Positions 1 to 9,534 are shown, numbered from the stretch's first letter. The stretch is DNA of 64,000 bases from Zhongshania aliphaticivorans (GCF_001586255.1 NZ_CP014544.1:3256501-3320500), one strand, 5' to 3'. The notes: generated by a model from the sequence alone, not told the origin. Numbers and translations: made by a program.

Positions 1-546
1 GACGAAAAAGTCGCGCAGGCCACCGAGGAGCGCGGGGTCCTTATCGTGCTCAGCGGCCCCGGCAAGGGTAAATCCAGCTCGGGCTTTGGCACGGTGATCC
101 GCGCCTTGGGCCACGGTTATAAAGCAGCCGTAGTACAATTTATTAAAGGCACCTGGGACTGTGGCGAGCGCAATTTTATTCAGCAGCGCTGTCCAGAAGT
201 CCCGTTTATTGTGATGGGTTCCGGTTTTACGTGGGAAACCCAAAACAAAGAACAAGACCGCGAAGCCGCCCAGCAAGCCTGGCAGAAAACCAAGCTGCTC
301 TTGCAAGATGAAACCATTCATCTGGTATTGCTCGACGAAATCACCTACGTTTTAAAATACGGTTATCTCGACGCCGAAGAAGTTTACGAAGCCCTGCGCA
401 ATCGCCCCCGCGAGCAAAGCGTCATTGTCACAGGCCGCGGCGCACCGGTACCGCTCAAACAACTGGCCGATACCGTGTCGATGATCGACGATACCAAGCA
501 CGCCTTTCACAATGGTATAAAAGCGCGCAAGGGTGTGGAGTGGTAG
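1..546 (+). CDS. cobO: Cob(I)yrinic acid a,c-diamide adenosyltransferase, CobA/BtuR type (5' end outside window)
   Basis: The enzyme transfers the 5'-deoxyadenosyl group of ATP to cob(I)alamin or its precursors in the cytoplasm. The reading frame is open to the first base, so about 20 N-terminal residues lie outside the window. An internal GTG at position 46 is not the real start, because typical family residues (EERGVLIVLSG) precede it. Visible family marks are the P-loop GPGKGKSS, the segment VVQFIKGTW, GFTWETQN, the acidic LLDEITY and the C-terminal VTGRGAP. Full length would be about 200 residues, as in E. coli BtuR. It overlaps the following btuF, so it heads or continues a B12 uptake operon. 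A second, unrelated adenosyltransferase lies at 12407. Confidence 0.95.
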   Translation, partial: DEKVAQATEERGVLIVLSGPGKGKSSSGFGTVIRALGHGYKAAVVQFIKGTWDCGERNFIQQRCPEVPFIVMGSGFTWETQNKEQDREAAQQAWQKTKLLLQDETIHLVLLDEITYVLKYGYLDAEEVYEALRNRPREQSVIVTGRGAPVPLKQLADTVSMIDDTKHAFHNGIKARKGVEW

Positions 547-1427
547 CGTTGAAAACCACTGTTGCAGTCATTCTCAGCGCGCTATTTGCAGCCGGTTCGG
601 CGTTAGCCGACATCTGCGTGCAAGATGATAGCGGCGCGGAAGTCTGCCTGAGCAAACCCGCACAGCGCATTATTGCTTTATCACCTGGTGCGACTGAGCT
701 GATCTACGCCGCTGGCGGCGGTGATCAAGTCATTGCCGCCGTGAGCTATTGCGACTATCCCGAGGCGGCAAAAGCACTACCTAGGGTTGGTAGCTATAAT
801 CGCTTTGACCAAGAAGCGATTCTGGCGCAAAAACCTGATTTACTAATTGCGTGGATTGAAGGTAATCCCGCCGAGCAATTAGCAAAATTAAAGTCACTTG
901 GCCTCACAATCTACTATACCCAGCTCAATGATTTTGACGACGTAAGCTCCAGCCTAGAAAGGCTTGGCAAACTCGCGGGCAGTGAGACACAGGCCAAACT
1001 CGCGGCGGATAAATTCCGCGCGGGCATTGCCGAACTAGAAGATCGCTACAGCCAGTCGGCGCCCGTTACGGTGTTCCAGCAAATATGGAGCAACCCTCTA
1101 ATGACCGTTAATAATGAGCATATTATTAGCGAGGCCACCCGCATTTGCGGCGGCATGAATGTGTTTGGCAACTTGCCTAATCTCAGCGCCCGCATCGACA
1201 ATGAAGCGGTACTGGCCGCCGACCCCGAGGCCATCATCGCCGGTGGTATGGGCGAAGAAAACCGCGACTGGCTGGACGAGTGGCTGCGCTTTAGCGGCCT
1301 TACTGCCGTGCGTCGCAACAACTTATTTTTTATTCCGCCCTCGACTATTCAGCGGCCAACCCCGCGCTTACTGGAAGGCACCACCTTGCTCTGCCAACAT
1401 TTAGAGACTGCCCGTGGCCGCCGTTAA
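540..1427 (+). CDS. btuF: Periplasmic vitamin B12-binding protein, BtuF-like
   Basis: This is the solute-binding protein of a class II ABC importer, 295 residues, and should hand corrinoids in the periplasm to the BtuCD transporter. It has a signal peptide (ILSALFAAGSALA, then DICV) and then the family's opening block RIIALSPGATELIYAAGGGD. Helical-backbone binding-protein features follow, such as KPDLLIAWIEGNP and the C-terminal segment ending in RPTPRLLEGTTLLC. The GTG at 540 overlaps cobO. A TTG at 549, with GGAG eight bases upstream, would give the tidier signal peptide MKTTVAVILSALF and may be the true start. The family also binds haem and siderophores, so the B12 specificity rests on the surrounding cob genes. 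Confidence 0.9.
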   Translation: MVALKTTVAVILSALFAAGSALADICVQDDSGAEVCLSKPAQRIIALSPGATELIYAAGGGDQVIAAVSYCDYPEAAKALPRVGSYNRFDQEAILAQKPDLLIAWIEGNPAEQLAKLKSLGLTIYYTQLNDFDDVSSSLERLGKLAGSETQAKLAADKFRAGIAELEDRYSQSAPVTVFQQIWSNPLMTVNNEHIISEATRICGGMNVFGNLPNLSARIDNEAVLAADPEAIIAGGMGEENRDWLDEWLRFSGLTAVRRNNLFFIPPSTIQRPTPRLLEGTTLLCQHLETARGRR

Positions 1428-2412
1428 AACCAGCCGCGGGGCAGTGCCACATTTCATTCTGCCGCTGAGCGTTTTGGCCCTACTTACGCTTGCTACCCTC
1501 GCGCTTGCAATTACCACCGGCAGCGTCAGTATTTCCAATACCGAATTGTGGCAGGTACTCAGTGGCGGCGGCGAACCGTTGCACCGCACCTTGGTATTTG
1601 AACTGCGACTGCCCCGCGCCCTATCCGCATTTGGCGCAGGCGGCTTACTTGCCGTGGCCGGTGCTCTGATGCAAGTGCTGCTGCGCAATCCCCTGGCCGA
1701 CCCCTATATTTTAGGCCTGTCTGGCGGCGCGGCGGTTGGCGCCCTGACTTCTATGCTGCTTGGTCTGAGCGCCGCTGCCGTTTCTGGCTCGGCGTTTATC
1801 GGCGCCATGGTATCGGCGGTCACCGTGTTTGGTTTAGCCCACGGCACAGGCAGCTGGACACCAACTCGACTGCTATTAACCGGTGTGGTTATCGCCTCCG
1901 GCTGGGGCGCCGCCATCACCTTTATGCTCGCCGTCAGCCCCAGCGACCAATTGCCGGGGATGTTGTATTGGCTAATGGGCGACCTCGCCTACGCCCGCTC
2001 ACCGTGGCCAGCGCTAATCGTACTCGGCTTGATTTCTATTATTATGTTGCCGCTGGGGCGTAGCTTAAATGTATTGGCTCGCGGCCAAATGCAGGCAGCG
2101 GCACTAGGGGTTTCGGTACGGGCACTGGAGTGGACGATTTATATTGCCGCCAGCCTACTCACCGCCTTTGCCGTGGTCACTGCTGGCAGCATCGGCTTTG
2201 TCGGTTTAATAGTGCCCCATATGCTGCGCTTGGTATTGGGCAACGATCAGCGCCTGATCTTGCCCGCCGCCGCCTTAGCGGGCGGCGCGCTGCTGACCTT
2301 GGCCGACACCTTGGCGCGCACCTTGATCGCACCCGAGCAATTACCGGCGGGGGTGATTACCGCACTGATCGGCGTGCCCACATTCTTATACTTGCTGCAC
2401 CGGAGCCGCTGA
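1414..2412 (+). CDS. btuC: Vitamin B12 ABC transporter permease, FecCD family
   Basis: This 332-residue inner-membrane permease belongs to the BtuC/FecCD family and would form the corrinoid channel as a homodimer. It is almost wholly hydrophobic, consistent with ten membrane helices. Family blocks visible are RLPRALSAFGAGGLLAVAGA, LLRNPLADPYILGLSGGAA, and the late segment GSIGFVGLIVPHMLRLVLG that forms the coupling region for the ATPase. The GTG start lies inside the end of btuF (14-base overlap) and the TGA stop shares one base with the btuD ATG. The pair is therefore probably translationally coupled. No truncation is seen. Confidence 0.93.
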   Translation: MAAVKTSRGAVPHFILPLSVLALLTLATLALAITTGSVSISNTELWQVLSGGGEPLHRTLVFELRLPRALSAFGAGGLLAVAGALMQVLLRNPLADPYILGLSGGAAVGALTSMLLGLSAAAVSGSAFIGAMVSAVTVFGLAHGTGSWTPTRLLLTGVVIASGWGAAITFMLAVSPSDQLPGMLYWLMGDLAYARSPWPALIVLGLISIIMLPLGRSLNVLARGQMQAAALGVSVRALEWTIYIAASLLTAFAVVTAGSIGFVGLIVPHMLRLVLGNDQRLILPAAALAGGALLTLADTLARTLIAPEQLPAGVITALIGVPTFLYLLHRSR

Positions 2413-3191
2413 TGCTTGCGGCCAAAAATCTCATCATCGACATTCCCGAGCGCAGCAGTGGCACGCCACTGTCCTTCGAAATTAAGCCCGGTGAAACCTG
2501 GGGCGTACTCGGCCCCAATGGCGCAGGCAAAACCACCTTGCTCCACACCCTAGCGGGACTGCGCAAGCCCCGCAGCGGATCGGTGGAATTAGCGGGCAAA
2601 AATATTCAGCAACTGCGCCGCAAGCAGGTCGCCCAGCAATTGGCAGTGGTTTTCCAAAACAATGGCGAGGGCTTTCCCGCCACGGTATTAGAAACCGCCA
2701 TGATTGGCCGCCACCCCTTTATTTCACCCTGGGATATTGAGAGCGCTGAAGACTTGGCCATCGCCCGCGGCGCCCTGCAAAAATTAGAACTGGCCGAATT
2801 AGAGCACCGCCTGATTAGCACTTTATCTGGCGGCGAGCGCCAGCGTTTGGCTATTGCCACTGCGCTAAGTCAAACCCCTAAACTGTGGCTGGCCGACGAG
2901 CCCAGCAACCATTTAGACTTAAAACACCAAGTACAAATTATGGAGTTATTAGCCGAGCAGGCGACGGCTAACTGCGGCATTGTGCTGTGCCTGCACGATT
3001 TAAATTTAGCGGCCCAGTGGTGCGATAAAATTTTACTACTCTACCCCAATGGCGATGCCTGCTGGGGCGATGCCGACACTATGCTCGCCACCCCCGCCTT
3101 AGAGAAACTTTATAATCAGCCCCTGCGCAGCATTGTTAGCGACGGCCAGCGCTACTTCATTCCCCTGAGCAGCAGGAACTCAGGTTTATGA
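2412..3191 (+). CDS. btuD: Vitamin B12 ABC transporter ATP-binding protein
   Basis: This 259-residue ATPase would power corrinoid uptake with btuF and btuC. It shows Walker A GPNGAGKT at residues 34-41, a Q-loop glutamine near 82, the signature LSGGERQ at 138-144, Walker B ending in D162-E163 and the switch histidine in LCLHDLN (H195). The open frame runs back to 2130, but the upstream part lies wholly inside btuC in another frame. The ATG at 2412 overlaps the btuC stop as TGATG and opens directly on the family's first strand, so it is chosen. The stop overlaps the bluB start. Confidence 0.93.
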   Translation: MLAAKNLIIDIPERSSGTPLSFEIKPGETWGVLGPNGAGKTTLLHTLAGLRKPRSGSVELAGKNIQQLRRKQVAQQLAVVFQNNGEGFPATVLETAMIGRHPFISPWDIESAEDLAIARGALQKLELAELEHRLISTLSGGERQRLAIATALSQTPKLWLADEPSNHLDLKHQVQIMELLAEQATANCGIVLCLHDLNLAAQWCDKILLLYPNGDACWGDADTMLATPALEKLYNQPLRSIVSDGQRYFIPLSSRNSGL

Positions 3192-3844
3192 ATCCAAAGG
3201 CCAATAACAACGCCTATAAACAAGCCGACATCGACACGGTGTATCGGGTGATTGCCGAACGCCGCGACATGCGTCATTTTTGCGGCGGCGAAGTGCCCCA
3301 CGACACCTTAATGAAGTTGCTCGGCGCCGCCCACCTCGCGCCCAGCGTCGGCCTAATGCAGCCCTGGCGCTTTATTCGAATTCAAGATCCCGAGCTGCGT
3401 AATTCTCTTTACAACACCGTGCAAGAAGAGCGCATTAAAACCGCCCACGCTTTAAACGAGCGCGAAGACGAATTTATGCGTTTAAAGGTAGAAGGCATTA
3501 AAGACTGCGCCGAGCTGATTGTTGTCGCCTTAATGGATCAGCGAGAAAAGCATATCTTTGGTCGTCGCACGCTGCCGCAAATGGATTTGGCCTCGGCGTC
3601 CTGCGCTATTCAAAATCTGTGGCTGGCGGCCCGCGCCGAAGGCTTGGGCATGGGCTGGGTGTCGCTGTTTGATCCCGAGCAAGTAATGCAGCTGCTAAAT
3701 ATGCCCAGCGACAGCCTACCCATTGCCATACTCTGCCTTGGCCCTGTAGCAGAATTTTACCCGCGACCGATGCTAGAAACCGAACAGTGGGCCAAGCGCA
3801 AGGATCTTGATGAACTGATTATGCAAGACGGCTGGCAAGACTAA
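3188..3844 (+). CDS. bluB: 5,6-dimethylbenzimidazole synthase
   Basis: BluB is a flavin-destructase of the nitroreductase fold that breaks down reduced FMN with oxygen to make 5,6-dimethylbenzimidazole, the lower ligand of B12. The 218-residue protein has the typical opening YRVIAERRDMRHF, the FMN-site segment APSVGLMQPWRFIR and the late block EGLGMGWVSLFDPE. The ATG overlaps the btuD stop by four bases, so it is the last gene of the cobO-btuFCD-bluB operon. With cobT, cobU and cobC further on, it indicates that the cell makes its own DMB and attaches it to imported corrinoids. BluB implies an aerobic lifestyle. Confidence 0.93.
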   Translation: MNPKANNNAYKQADIDTVYRVIAERRDMRHFCGGEVPHDTLMKLLGAAHLAPSVGLMQPWRFIRIQDPELRNSLYNTVQEERIKTAHALNEREDEFMRLKVEGIKDCAELIVVALMDQREKHIFGRRTLPQMDLASASCAIQNLWLAARAEGLGMGWVSLFDPEQVMQLLNMPSDSLPIAILCLGPVAEFYPRPMLETEQWAKRKDLDELIMQDGWQD

Positions 3845-4246
3845 GGTGCAGGTCTGGCGCTGGGCGTCGGACGTCGGAGGTCAGACGCGGTGGCTGCAAC
3901 ACGCTGGATGGGAGACGGGAGACGCTAAGAACTCTGGTCGGAGCTCGGTTGAAGGGTGGCAAGGTCTCGCGGCTGGTCCACTTACGTCCGACACCTGACG
4001 TCCGACGTCCGACGTCCGACGTCTGAAGTCGGACGAACGAATTAACGCTCTACGTCTAGCAACGCCCGAGAATGCTTTACGTTAGACGGGAGACGGTAAA
4101 CGCTTAAAACTCTGGCCGGAGCTCGGTTGAAGGGCGGCAAGGTCTTGCGGCTGGTCCACTTACGTCCGACACCTGACGTCCGACGTCAGACTAATTTTTA
4201 GCGTTCGCCGTCCAGCATCTCCCGTCTCCCTAAATATTTAAATTAA
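3845..4246 (+). repeat. Non-coding repeat block with GACGTC runs and a 79-bp duplication
   Basis: This 400-base gap between bluB and cobQ carries no credible gene. It contains a 79-bp direct duplication at 3931-4009 and 4109-4187 with three mismatches, 178 bases apart. It also holds a short tandem of GACGTCC units (about 3996-4023) around the palindrome GACGTC. A perfect 13-bp inverted pair reads GGGAGACGGGAGA at 3910-3922 and its complement at 4218-4230. The inverted pair and the duplication suggest a miniature repeat element or a strongly structured RNA. No transposase is present. A variant of the word GCTGGACGGGAGA, found here at 3903-3915, recurs in reverse at 14158-14170 near the second repeat block. 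Confidence 0.85.
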
Positions 4247-5710
4247 GTGACACAAGCTATGACCCTAACATTAATGATTCAAGGCACTACCTCGGACGCC
4301 GGTAAAAGCGTAACGGTCGCCGGCCTATGCCGTGTTTTTAAGCGACGTGGCCTGAGTGTTGCCCCGTTTAAACCGCAGAATATGGCTTTGAACAGCGCGG
4401 TGACCCCAGAGGGCGGCGAGATTGGCCGCGCCCAAGCAGTACAGGCCCAAGCCTGCGGTCTGCCGCCACACACCGATATGAATCCGGTGCTGCTCAAACC
4501 CAATAACGACACCGGCGCCCAAGTGATTATTCACGGCAAGGCGCTGAGCAATATGGAGGCGCAGGATTACCACGCTTATAAAAAACGCGCCATGGCGGCG
4601 GTATTAGAATCCCATCAGCGCCTTTGTCAGCAATACGACGTCATTGTTGTGGAAGGTGCGGGCAGCCCCGCCGAAATTAATTTACGCGCCAATGATATTG
4701 CCAATATGGGCTTTGCTGAGGCGGTGGATTGCCCGGTGGTGATTGTGGCCGATATTGATCGCGGCGGTGTGTTTGCCCATTTGGTCGGCACTTTAGATTT
4801 ATTGTCGGAAACCGAGCAGGCGCGAGTAACAGGCTTTATCATCAATCGCTTTCGCGGCGATATCGCCCTGCTTCAGTCGGGCCTCTACTGGCTAGAAGAG
4901 CGCACCGGCAAGCCGGTCATCGGTGTGGTGCCCTATATTCACGACCTGCATTTAGAAGCCGAAGACGCCATCGACAGCCGCCAAACCCTAAGCGAAAACG
5001 CGATTAAAGTGGTGGTACCGGTGTTCACTCGTATTAGTAATCACACCGATTTCGACGTATTGCGTCTGCACCCGCAGGTCGATCTAAAGTTCGTGGGCAA
5101 GGGCGAAGTGATACCGCCCTGCGATTTAATTATTCTGCCCGGCAGCAAAAGCACCCGCCGCGACTTGGATTATTTGCGCAGCAACAACTGGCACAAGGAC
5201 ATAGAAAAGCACCTGCGTTATGGCGGCAAGGTCTTTGGGATTTGCGGCGGTTTTCAAATGTTAGGCCGTGCAGTACATGACCCCGACGCCATCGAGGGCG
5301 ACGCCGGATCAACTACCGGCCTTGGCCTGCTCGACATGGAAACCACCCTCGGCAGCAGCAAAACCCTGCGCCAGGTCAGCGGCCATTTATGGGAAGAACA
5401 AGCCAAAATACGCGGCTATGAAATTCACGCGGGCATTAGCACTGGTCCGGCACTGGATACGCCCTTTGCCGATTTAGGCCGCCACCATGACGGCGCCCGC
5501 AGCGCCGACGGTCAGATTATTGGCAGCTATTTGCACGGCCTCTTTGACGAAAGCGACACCCGCGACAGCCTGCTTAAATGGGCAGGCCTCAAAGACGTTG
5601 CGGCACTGGATTACGCGGGGGTGATTGAAAGCAATATTGATAGACTCGCAGATTGCTTAGAGGCGCATTTGAATATTGAGGCTCTGCTAACACCACTCGC
5701 TGGCCGTTAA
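4247..5710 (+). CDS. cobQ: Cobyric acid synthase (glutamine-hydrolysing)
   Basis: CobQ/CbiP amidates four carboxyl side chains of adenosylcobyrinic acid a,c-diamide, using glutamine and ATP. The 487-residue protein has an N-terminal dethiobiotin-synthetase-like ATPase domain (GTTSDAGKS at 13-21, [22 protein letters not shown]). Its C-terminal type I-like amidotransferase domain has nucleophile C333 in [11 protein letters not shown] and H430 in GSYLHGLFD. The start is uncertain: GTG at 4247 gives [10 protein letters not shown] and ATG at 4259 gives MTLTLMIQG. Neither has a strong ribosome site, and both keep the whole domain. It is separated from bluB by the repeat block, so it may have its own promoter. 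It is the only corrin side-chain enzyme in the window. Confidence 0.95.
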   Translation: MTQAMTLTLMIQGTTSDAGKSVTVAGLCRVFKRRGLSVAPFKPQNMALNSAVTPEGGEIGRAQAVQAQACGLPPHTDMNPVLLKPNNDTGAQVIIHGKALSNMEAQDYHAYKKRAMAAVLESHQRLCQQYDVIVVEGAGSPAEINLRANDIANMGFAEAVDCPVVIVADIDRGGVFAHLVGTLDLLSETEQARVTGFIINRFRGDIALLQSGLYWLEERTGKPVIGVVPYIHDLHLEAEDAIDSRQTLSENAIKVVVPVFTRISNHTDFDVLRLHPQVDLKFVGKGEVIPPCDLIILPGSKSTRRDLDYLRSNNWHKDIEKHLRYGGKVFGICGGFQMLGRAVHDPDAIEGDAGSTTGLGLLDMETTLGSSKTLRQVSGHLWEEQAKIRGYEIHAGISTGPALDTPFADLGRHHDGARSADGQIIGSYLHGLFDESDTRDSLLKWAGLKDVAALDYAGVIESNIDRLADCLEAHLNIEALLTPLAGR

Positions 5711-5731
5711 CAAAGCCCTAGGCACCCCAAA

Positions 5732-7783
5732 TTAAAGCGTAAAGGCCGCAAACAATTCATCCAGCGCCGACAGCGGCAGCATAGCCAAGCCTTGTAAAAT
5801 CGGCGGCAAAACCTGCGTGTCTAAATGGTAGGCGACTTCTTGGCTAACTAAAAGTAATGCAGTGCCCAAAAATTTGGGACCAAGCCCTATAGCATCGCTC
5901 ACCTCACTTGGCGCATATTCTTCAATAGGCACAACATTGAGCAAAATATTGGCGAGCAGGTCGTCGGTGGTCGACGCCAATACTTGGGCCATTTCGCCGC
6001 TATCAACATTGCCCGCCGCATCAATCAAGCGAGTTACATCGATTAATAATTCGGACAATAAGTCCAGTGAGGCTCCAGCTACCGGCGCACTACCGCCCTC
6101 TTCAGCAATGCCGTCGACAATGTTTTGAATATTGCTAGCTAAATTACGCAGGGGATCAGTGATGCCACGCAGATCGGCGCTGGCGTTTCCATCTGCAGTA
6201 TCATCATCAGAAGGCGACTCCGCACTGAACTGCTCCAGCGCAGCGCTGAGCTGGTCGAGGGGCGCAGGCAAGCCTTGACCCTCGGCCGGAACCAGACTGT
6301 CTTGTAAGCTTTGCAATGCGTACTGCAGGGCCTGACTTGCCCGCGCGGCTCCGGCCAAGGCCAAGTCTGGATTCTGCTCAGTGGCAGCGCCCTGCAAACC
6401 CGTGATCAGCGAATCGGCAACTTCCAATAGTGCAGTACCGGATTCACCCACCCCCGTCACAAGGCGACTAATATTTTCTTCGGGAATGGCCGCAGCAAGA
6501 CTGTTAAAGCCGCTGCTAAATTGCGTCTGTACCGGGTCAAGATTACCGGTCTCACCGTTAACGTCAAAGCTGTCGTTAGCTTGCAGTGGGCTAGTAAAAC
6601 CTTCTGATTCAGGCAAGCCAATTGCTTCTTGCTGAATTTGCTCACGCCGAAATGCTGGCTCAGGCTGATTGAGTGAACCTAAGCCCAAGGCTGGGTCGGC
6701 CGGATCGACTTGGTAGATTTCGCCCACCATTTTATCGCCCTTAATCTCGACCCAGACAAAGCCGTAACTATCGCCCTTTTCATAAAACACGGGATTATCG
6801 TCGCGGTGTTCAAGACTGCGGGTTTTACTGGCCGCACCCGAGAGAATAAAACCAGTTTTACCACAGGAAGCCACTGGCATCAGCCACTGCAAATCGTGAT
6901 CGTGACCGGCAAAAAAGAAATCGGCTTTATCGCATAGGGTTTCTTCAACAAATGCTTTATAGCGTTCACCGGCTAATACCGGCGCAATAAACACAGGGGC
7001 ACCGTCGTAATTACCGGCATTGCCATGGGAACCGTTGGAGATATAAGGATGGTGAGCAAAGACAATTTTCCATTTGGCTCTACTGTCGGCCATCGCCGCA
7101 TTTAACCACTGGGCCTGAACCAAGCCGTAGTTATTGTAAGAATAGTTTTCGTCACTGTCGGGGAATCCGCCCGCGATTTGATTGGAGTCGATACCAAAGA
7201 ATTCCACCAGTGGCGCGCTGGCCTCACCACCTTGGGTGAAGCGGTAGTAGCGCGACGGCATTTTCCAGCGCGACGTTTGCCGCGGCGAATCAGGGTGCTG
7301 GCTATCGCGGTAGTGGTAGTCAACCTCAAAATCACCCTTGGCATTATTGGCGCCATCGCCGCCAAAAAAACCACTGTTATCGTGATTACCAAGTACAAAG
7401 TAAAAGGGCAAATCAATAGGTGCGAAAGGCAGCTCAAACTTTTCTTCAAACTGAGGGTCTAGCGCCGAACTCACCCCAGATTCGTAAATATTATCGCCGA
7501 GCCCCAGCACCAAATCGCAGCCTCTGACCGCGCACACTTTCGCCACCGCCTTACCAACCGCATAGGCGCCCTCGCTGCCACTGCCGCTGTCGCCGAGCAG
7601 TATCATTCTAACAACAGCGTCGTCTTTATCGGGAGACGTATCTGGCGTGCTGTCTACAGGTGCTTCTTGGAGCGGGTCATCGACCGCTGCCGTCGGCTTT
7701 GCCGAAGAGCCCCCACCACACCCGGCTAGATTAAGTAGTAATGCAATTAAACTCGCCTTAGCGAAACAAGGTAATGCCTTCAT
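5732..7783 (-). CDS. Metallophosphoesterase lipoprotein, purple acid phosphatase-like, with long C-terminal extension
   Basis: This 683-residue predicted lipoprotein has a signal ending NLAGC (C22) and a low-complexity linker. A calcineurin-like phosphoesterase domain follows at about 57-365. Metal and active-site motifs are GDSGSG (D65), GDNIY (D97), GNHD (N133, H134), AHHPY (H244-245) and GHDHD (H294, H296). The pattern is closest to tartrate-resistant acid phosphatases. About 300 residues after this domain are helical-looking, rich in Ala, Leu, Ser and acidic residues, and match nothing I recognise. It lies 88 bases downstream of phoD on the same strand, so both may be expressed together to release phosphate from organic esters outside the inner membrane. 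The substrate is unknown. Confidence 0.85.
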   Translation of the reverse strand: MKALPCFAKASLIALLLNLAGCGGGSSAKPTAAVDDPLQEAPVDSTPDTSPDKDDAVVRMILLGDSGSGSEGAYAVGKAVAKVCAVRGCDLVLGLGDNIYESGVSSALDPQFEEKFELPFAPIDLPFYFVLGNHDNSGFFGGDGANNAKGDFEVDYHYRDSQHPDSPRQTSRWKMPSRYYRFTQGGEASAPLVEFFGIDSNQIAGGFPDSDENYSYNNYGLVQAQWLNAAMADSRAKWKIVFAHHPYISNGSHGNAGNYDGAPVFIAPVLAGERYKAFVEETLCDKADFFFAGHDHDLQWLMPVASCGKTGFILSGAASKTRSLEHRDDNPVFYEKGDSYGFVWVEIKGDKMVGEIYQVDPADPALGLGSLNQPEPAFRREQIQQEAIGLPESEGFTSPLQANDSFDVNGETGNLDPVQTQFSSGFNSLAAAIPEENISRLVTGVGESGTALLEVADSLITGLQGAATEQNPDLALAGAARASQALQYALQSLQDSLVPAEGQGLPAPLDQLSAALEQFSAESPSDDDTADGNASADLRGITDPLRNLASNIQNIVDGIAEEGGSAPVAGASLDLLSELLIDVTRLIDAAGNVDSGEMAQVLASTTDDLLANILLNVVPIEEYAPSEVSDAIGLGPKFLGTALLLVSQEVAYHLDTQVLPPILQGLAMLPLSALDELFAAFTL

Positions 7784-7871
7784 AGTTATTCAACATTTCA
7801 AAAGTTTTAAAAATAATCACTACACACTAAACAATACCCAGTGCTACTGAAACCCTAAACATATTTACAAA

Positions 7872-9518
7872 TCAGAACTTGGGCCGAGACAGCGGCGTAT
7901 CTTCTTTTAAACGACTGCTACCGCGTTCAACCGCCATACTTTTTACTTTGCTCGACTCCACCCCAGACTGATCCGCCGCATCGATATTTGCGGCATAGTA
8001 AAATTCAGCTTGGGCGCGCTGATGAGTAACATCCATTAAAATAAAACCGTGATTTTTCAAGTCGGTGTATTTCATATGGGGATTCACCACTGGCAGTACC
8101 GCCGACACCAATTCTGCTGCGCCGTCTGGGAAGCCGGGTGACGTTACGCTGGGAGTAACAAACTCCACACCCAGTGGCTCCTCAAATACCCCTGATGTTA
8201 ATATCGCGCTACTTTTATAGAGTTCATTGGCCCAGCTACTATGAATATCGCCGGTTAATACCACCATATTTTTAATGGCATTTTCTTCCACAAAATCCAG
8301 TATCTCTTCGCGCTCACTGGGGTAGCCGTCCCACTGATCCATATTTATGGCCACCAGCGGACTAAATTCATTGGTCGGCACACCCGGCAATAAGCGCTGA
8401 ATTTCCAGCAGTTGCAGCTGAGCAAACATCACCTGCTGGCCCACGATTTTCCAGGTATTTTGCGCGGTAGCGAGCTTGTTTTTAAACCACTCTTTCTGGG
8501 TTTGCCCAAGCAAGTCGCGGGCGTCGGTTCGCGCTGGGTCAGCAGGGTTATCCAACTGCTTAATACGCCCTTCTATGCGGGTGTCCAGCATGACGAAGTC
8601 GGCTAAATCACCGTAGCGGAAGCTACGATAAATACTGTCTTCGCTAGCCGTAGGGGGGCGAATTGGCATCCATTCAAAATAGGCTTGAATCGCTTGAGTC
8701 TTGCGCGCATCCCACTCGCCCTCACCGTCGTTGTGATTATTAGCACCATCTTTGTAGGAGTTATCGGCGGTCTCGTGATCATCCCACACGGTAATAAAAG
8801 GGTGTGTCTGATGCACTGCTTGTAAGTCAACATCACGGCGATAATGGGCATAGCGACGACGGTAATCGTCTAACACCAAAATTTCGTGATTTGGATCGAG
8901 CAGGCGACCCGCGTTGTCACCGTACTCGCCATCACCATATTCGTAGATGTAATCGCCCAAGTGCAGAACAAAATTGAGATCGCTGCGATTGGCGATCATC
9001 CGGTACACCGAGAAATAACCGTGGGGGTAGCTGCTGCAGGAACACACCGCAAAACGTAAATGCTCCGCGTATTGACCTGGCATAGGCAGCGTCAGTGCGC
9101 GACCAACTGGCGATAGCTGCTCACCAACTGAAAAGCGGTACCAGTAATGTTGTTCAGACAATAAACCAGCGGCGTCGAACTTCACCGTATAATCGCGTTC
9201 GGGGCCAGTCACCAAATTTTCTGCCAGTACGACATTCTCAAACTCGGGGTCTTCAGCAACCTCACATAAAACGGTAATACCACCGCCGTCGGCTTGGTCT
9301 GGCGTGACTCTCGTCCACAGAATAACGCGATCATCTAGCGGGTCGCCACTCGCGACGCCATGAATAAATGATACCGGCGGTGCAGTGACAGGACTGCCTG
9401 CCGGCGGTTTGCTGGCCGTTGGCGCGCGATTGGAATTGCTGTTGCTACCGCAGGCTGTCAATATAGGCACCGCGATAGACACAGTACTCATGGCGCGTAG
9501 AAAATGGCGTCGGTTCAC
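7872..9518 (-). CDS. phoD: PhoD-family alkaline phosphatase, Tat-exported
   Basis: PhoD enzymes are calcium- and iron-dependent phosphodiesterases/phosphomonoesterases that scavenge phosphate in the periplasm or at the surface. The protein shows a twin-arginine signal NRRHFLRAMSTVSIAV followed by a lipobox-like LTACGS. The family's N-terminal domain contains GVASGDPLDDRVILWTRV, and the metal-site motifs include HLGDYIYEYGDG, WDDHETADN and LTGDIHSSW. The frame is open to an ATG at 9566. The GTG at 9518 starts right at the Tat motif, has GTGAG six bases upstream and leaves room for the Pho-like box at 9572-9589, so I prefer it (548 residues). With the ATG it would be 564 residues. Confidence 0.9.
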   Translation of the reverse strand: MNRRHFLRAMSTVSIAVPILTACGSNSNSNRAPTASKPPAGSPVTAPPVSFIHGVASGDPLDDRVILWTRVTPDQADGGGITVLCEVAEDPEFENVVLAENLVTGPERDYTVKFDAAGLLSEQHYWYRFSVGEQLSPVGRALTLPMPGQYAEHLRFAVCSCSSYPHGYFSVYRMIANRSDLNFVLHLGDYIYEYGDGEYGDNAGRLLDPNHEILVLDDYRRRYAHYRRDVDLQAVHQTHPFITVWDDHETADNSYKDGANNHNDGEGEWDARKTQAIQAYFEWMPIRPPTASEDSIYRSFRYGDLADFVMLDTRIEGRIKQLDNPADPARTDARDLLGQTQKEWFKNKLATAQNTWKIVGQQVMFAQLQLLEIQRLLPGVPTNEFSPLVAINMDQWDGYPSEREEILDFVEENAIKNMVVLTGDIHSSWANELYKSSAILTSGVFEEPLGVEFVTPSVTSPGFPDGAAELVSAVLPVVNPHMKYTDLKNHGFILMDVTHQRAQAEFYYAANIDAADQSGVESSKVKSMAVERGSSRLKEDTPLSRPKF

Positions 9519-9534
9519 GTATAACTCACTCGTA

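Noticed and set aside
1-45. GTG at 46 as the start of cobO
   Set aside because: The frame continues to the left edge with residues conserved in the family, so the gene is cut by the window.
2130-2411. Upstream extension of btuD by 94 codons
   Set aside because: It is wholly inside btuC in another frame and does not match the ATPase family. The ATG at 2412 gives the normal start.
3996-4023. Short GACGTCC tandem considered as CRISPR repeats
   Set aside because: There are no unique spacers and no cas genes. The unit is only seven to eight bases.
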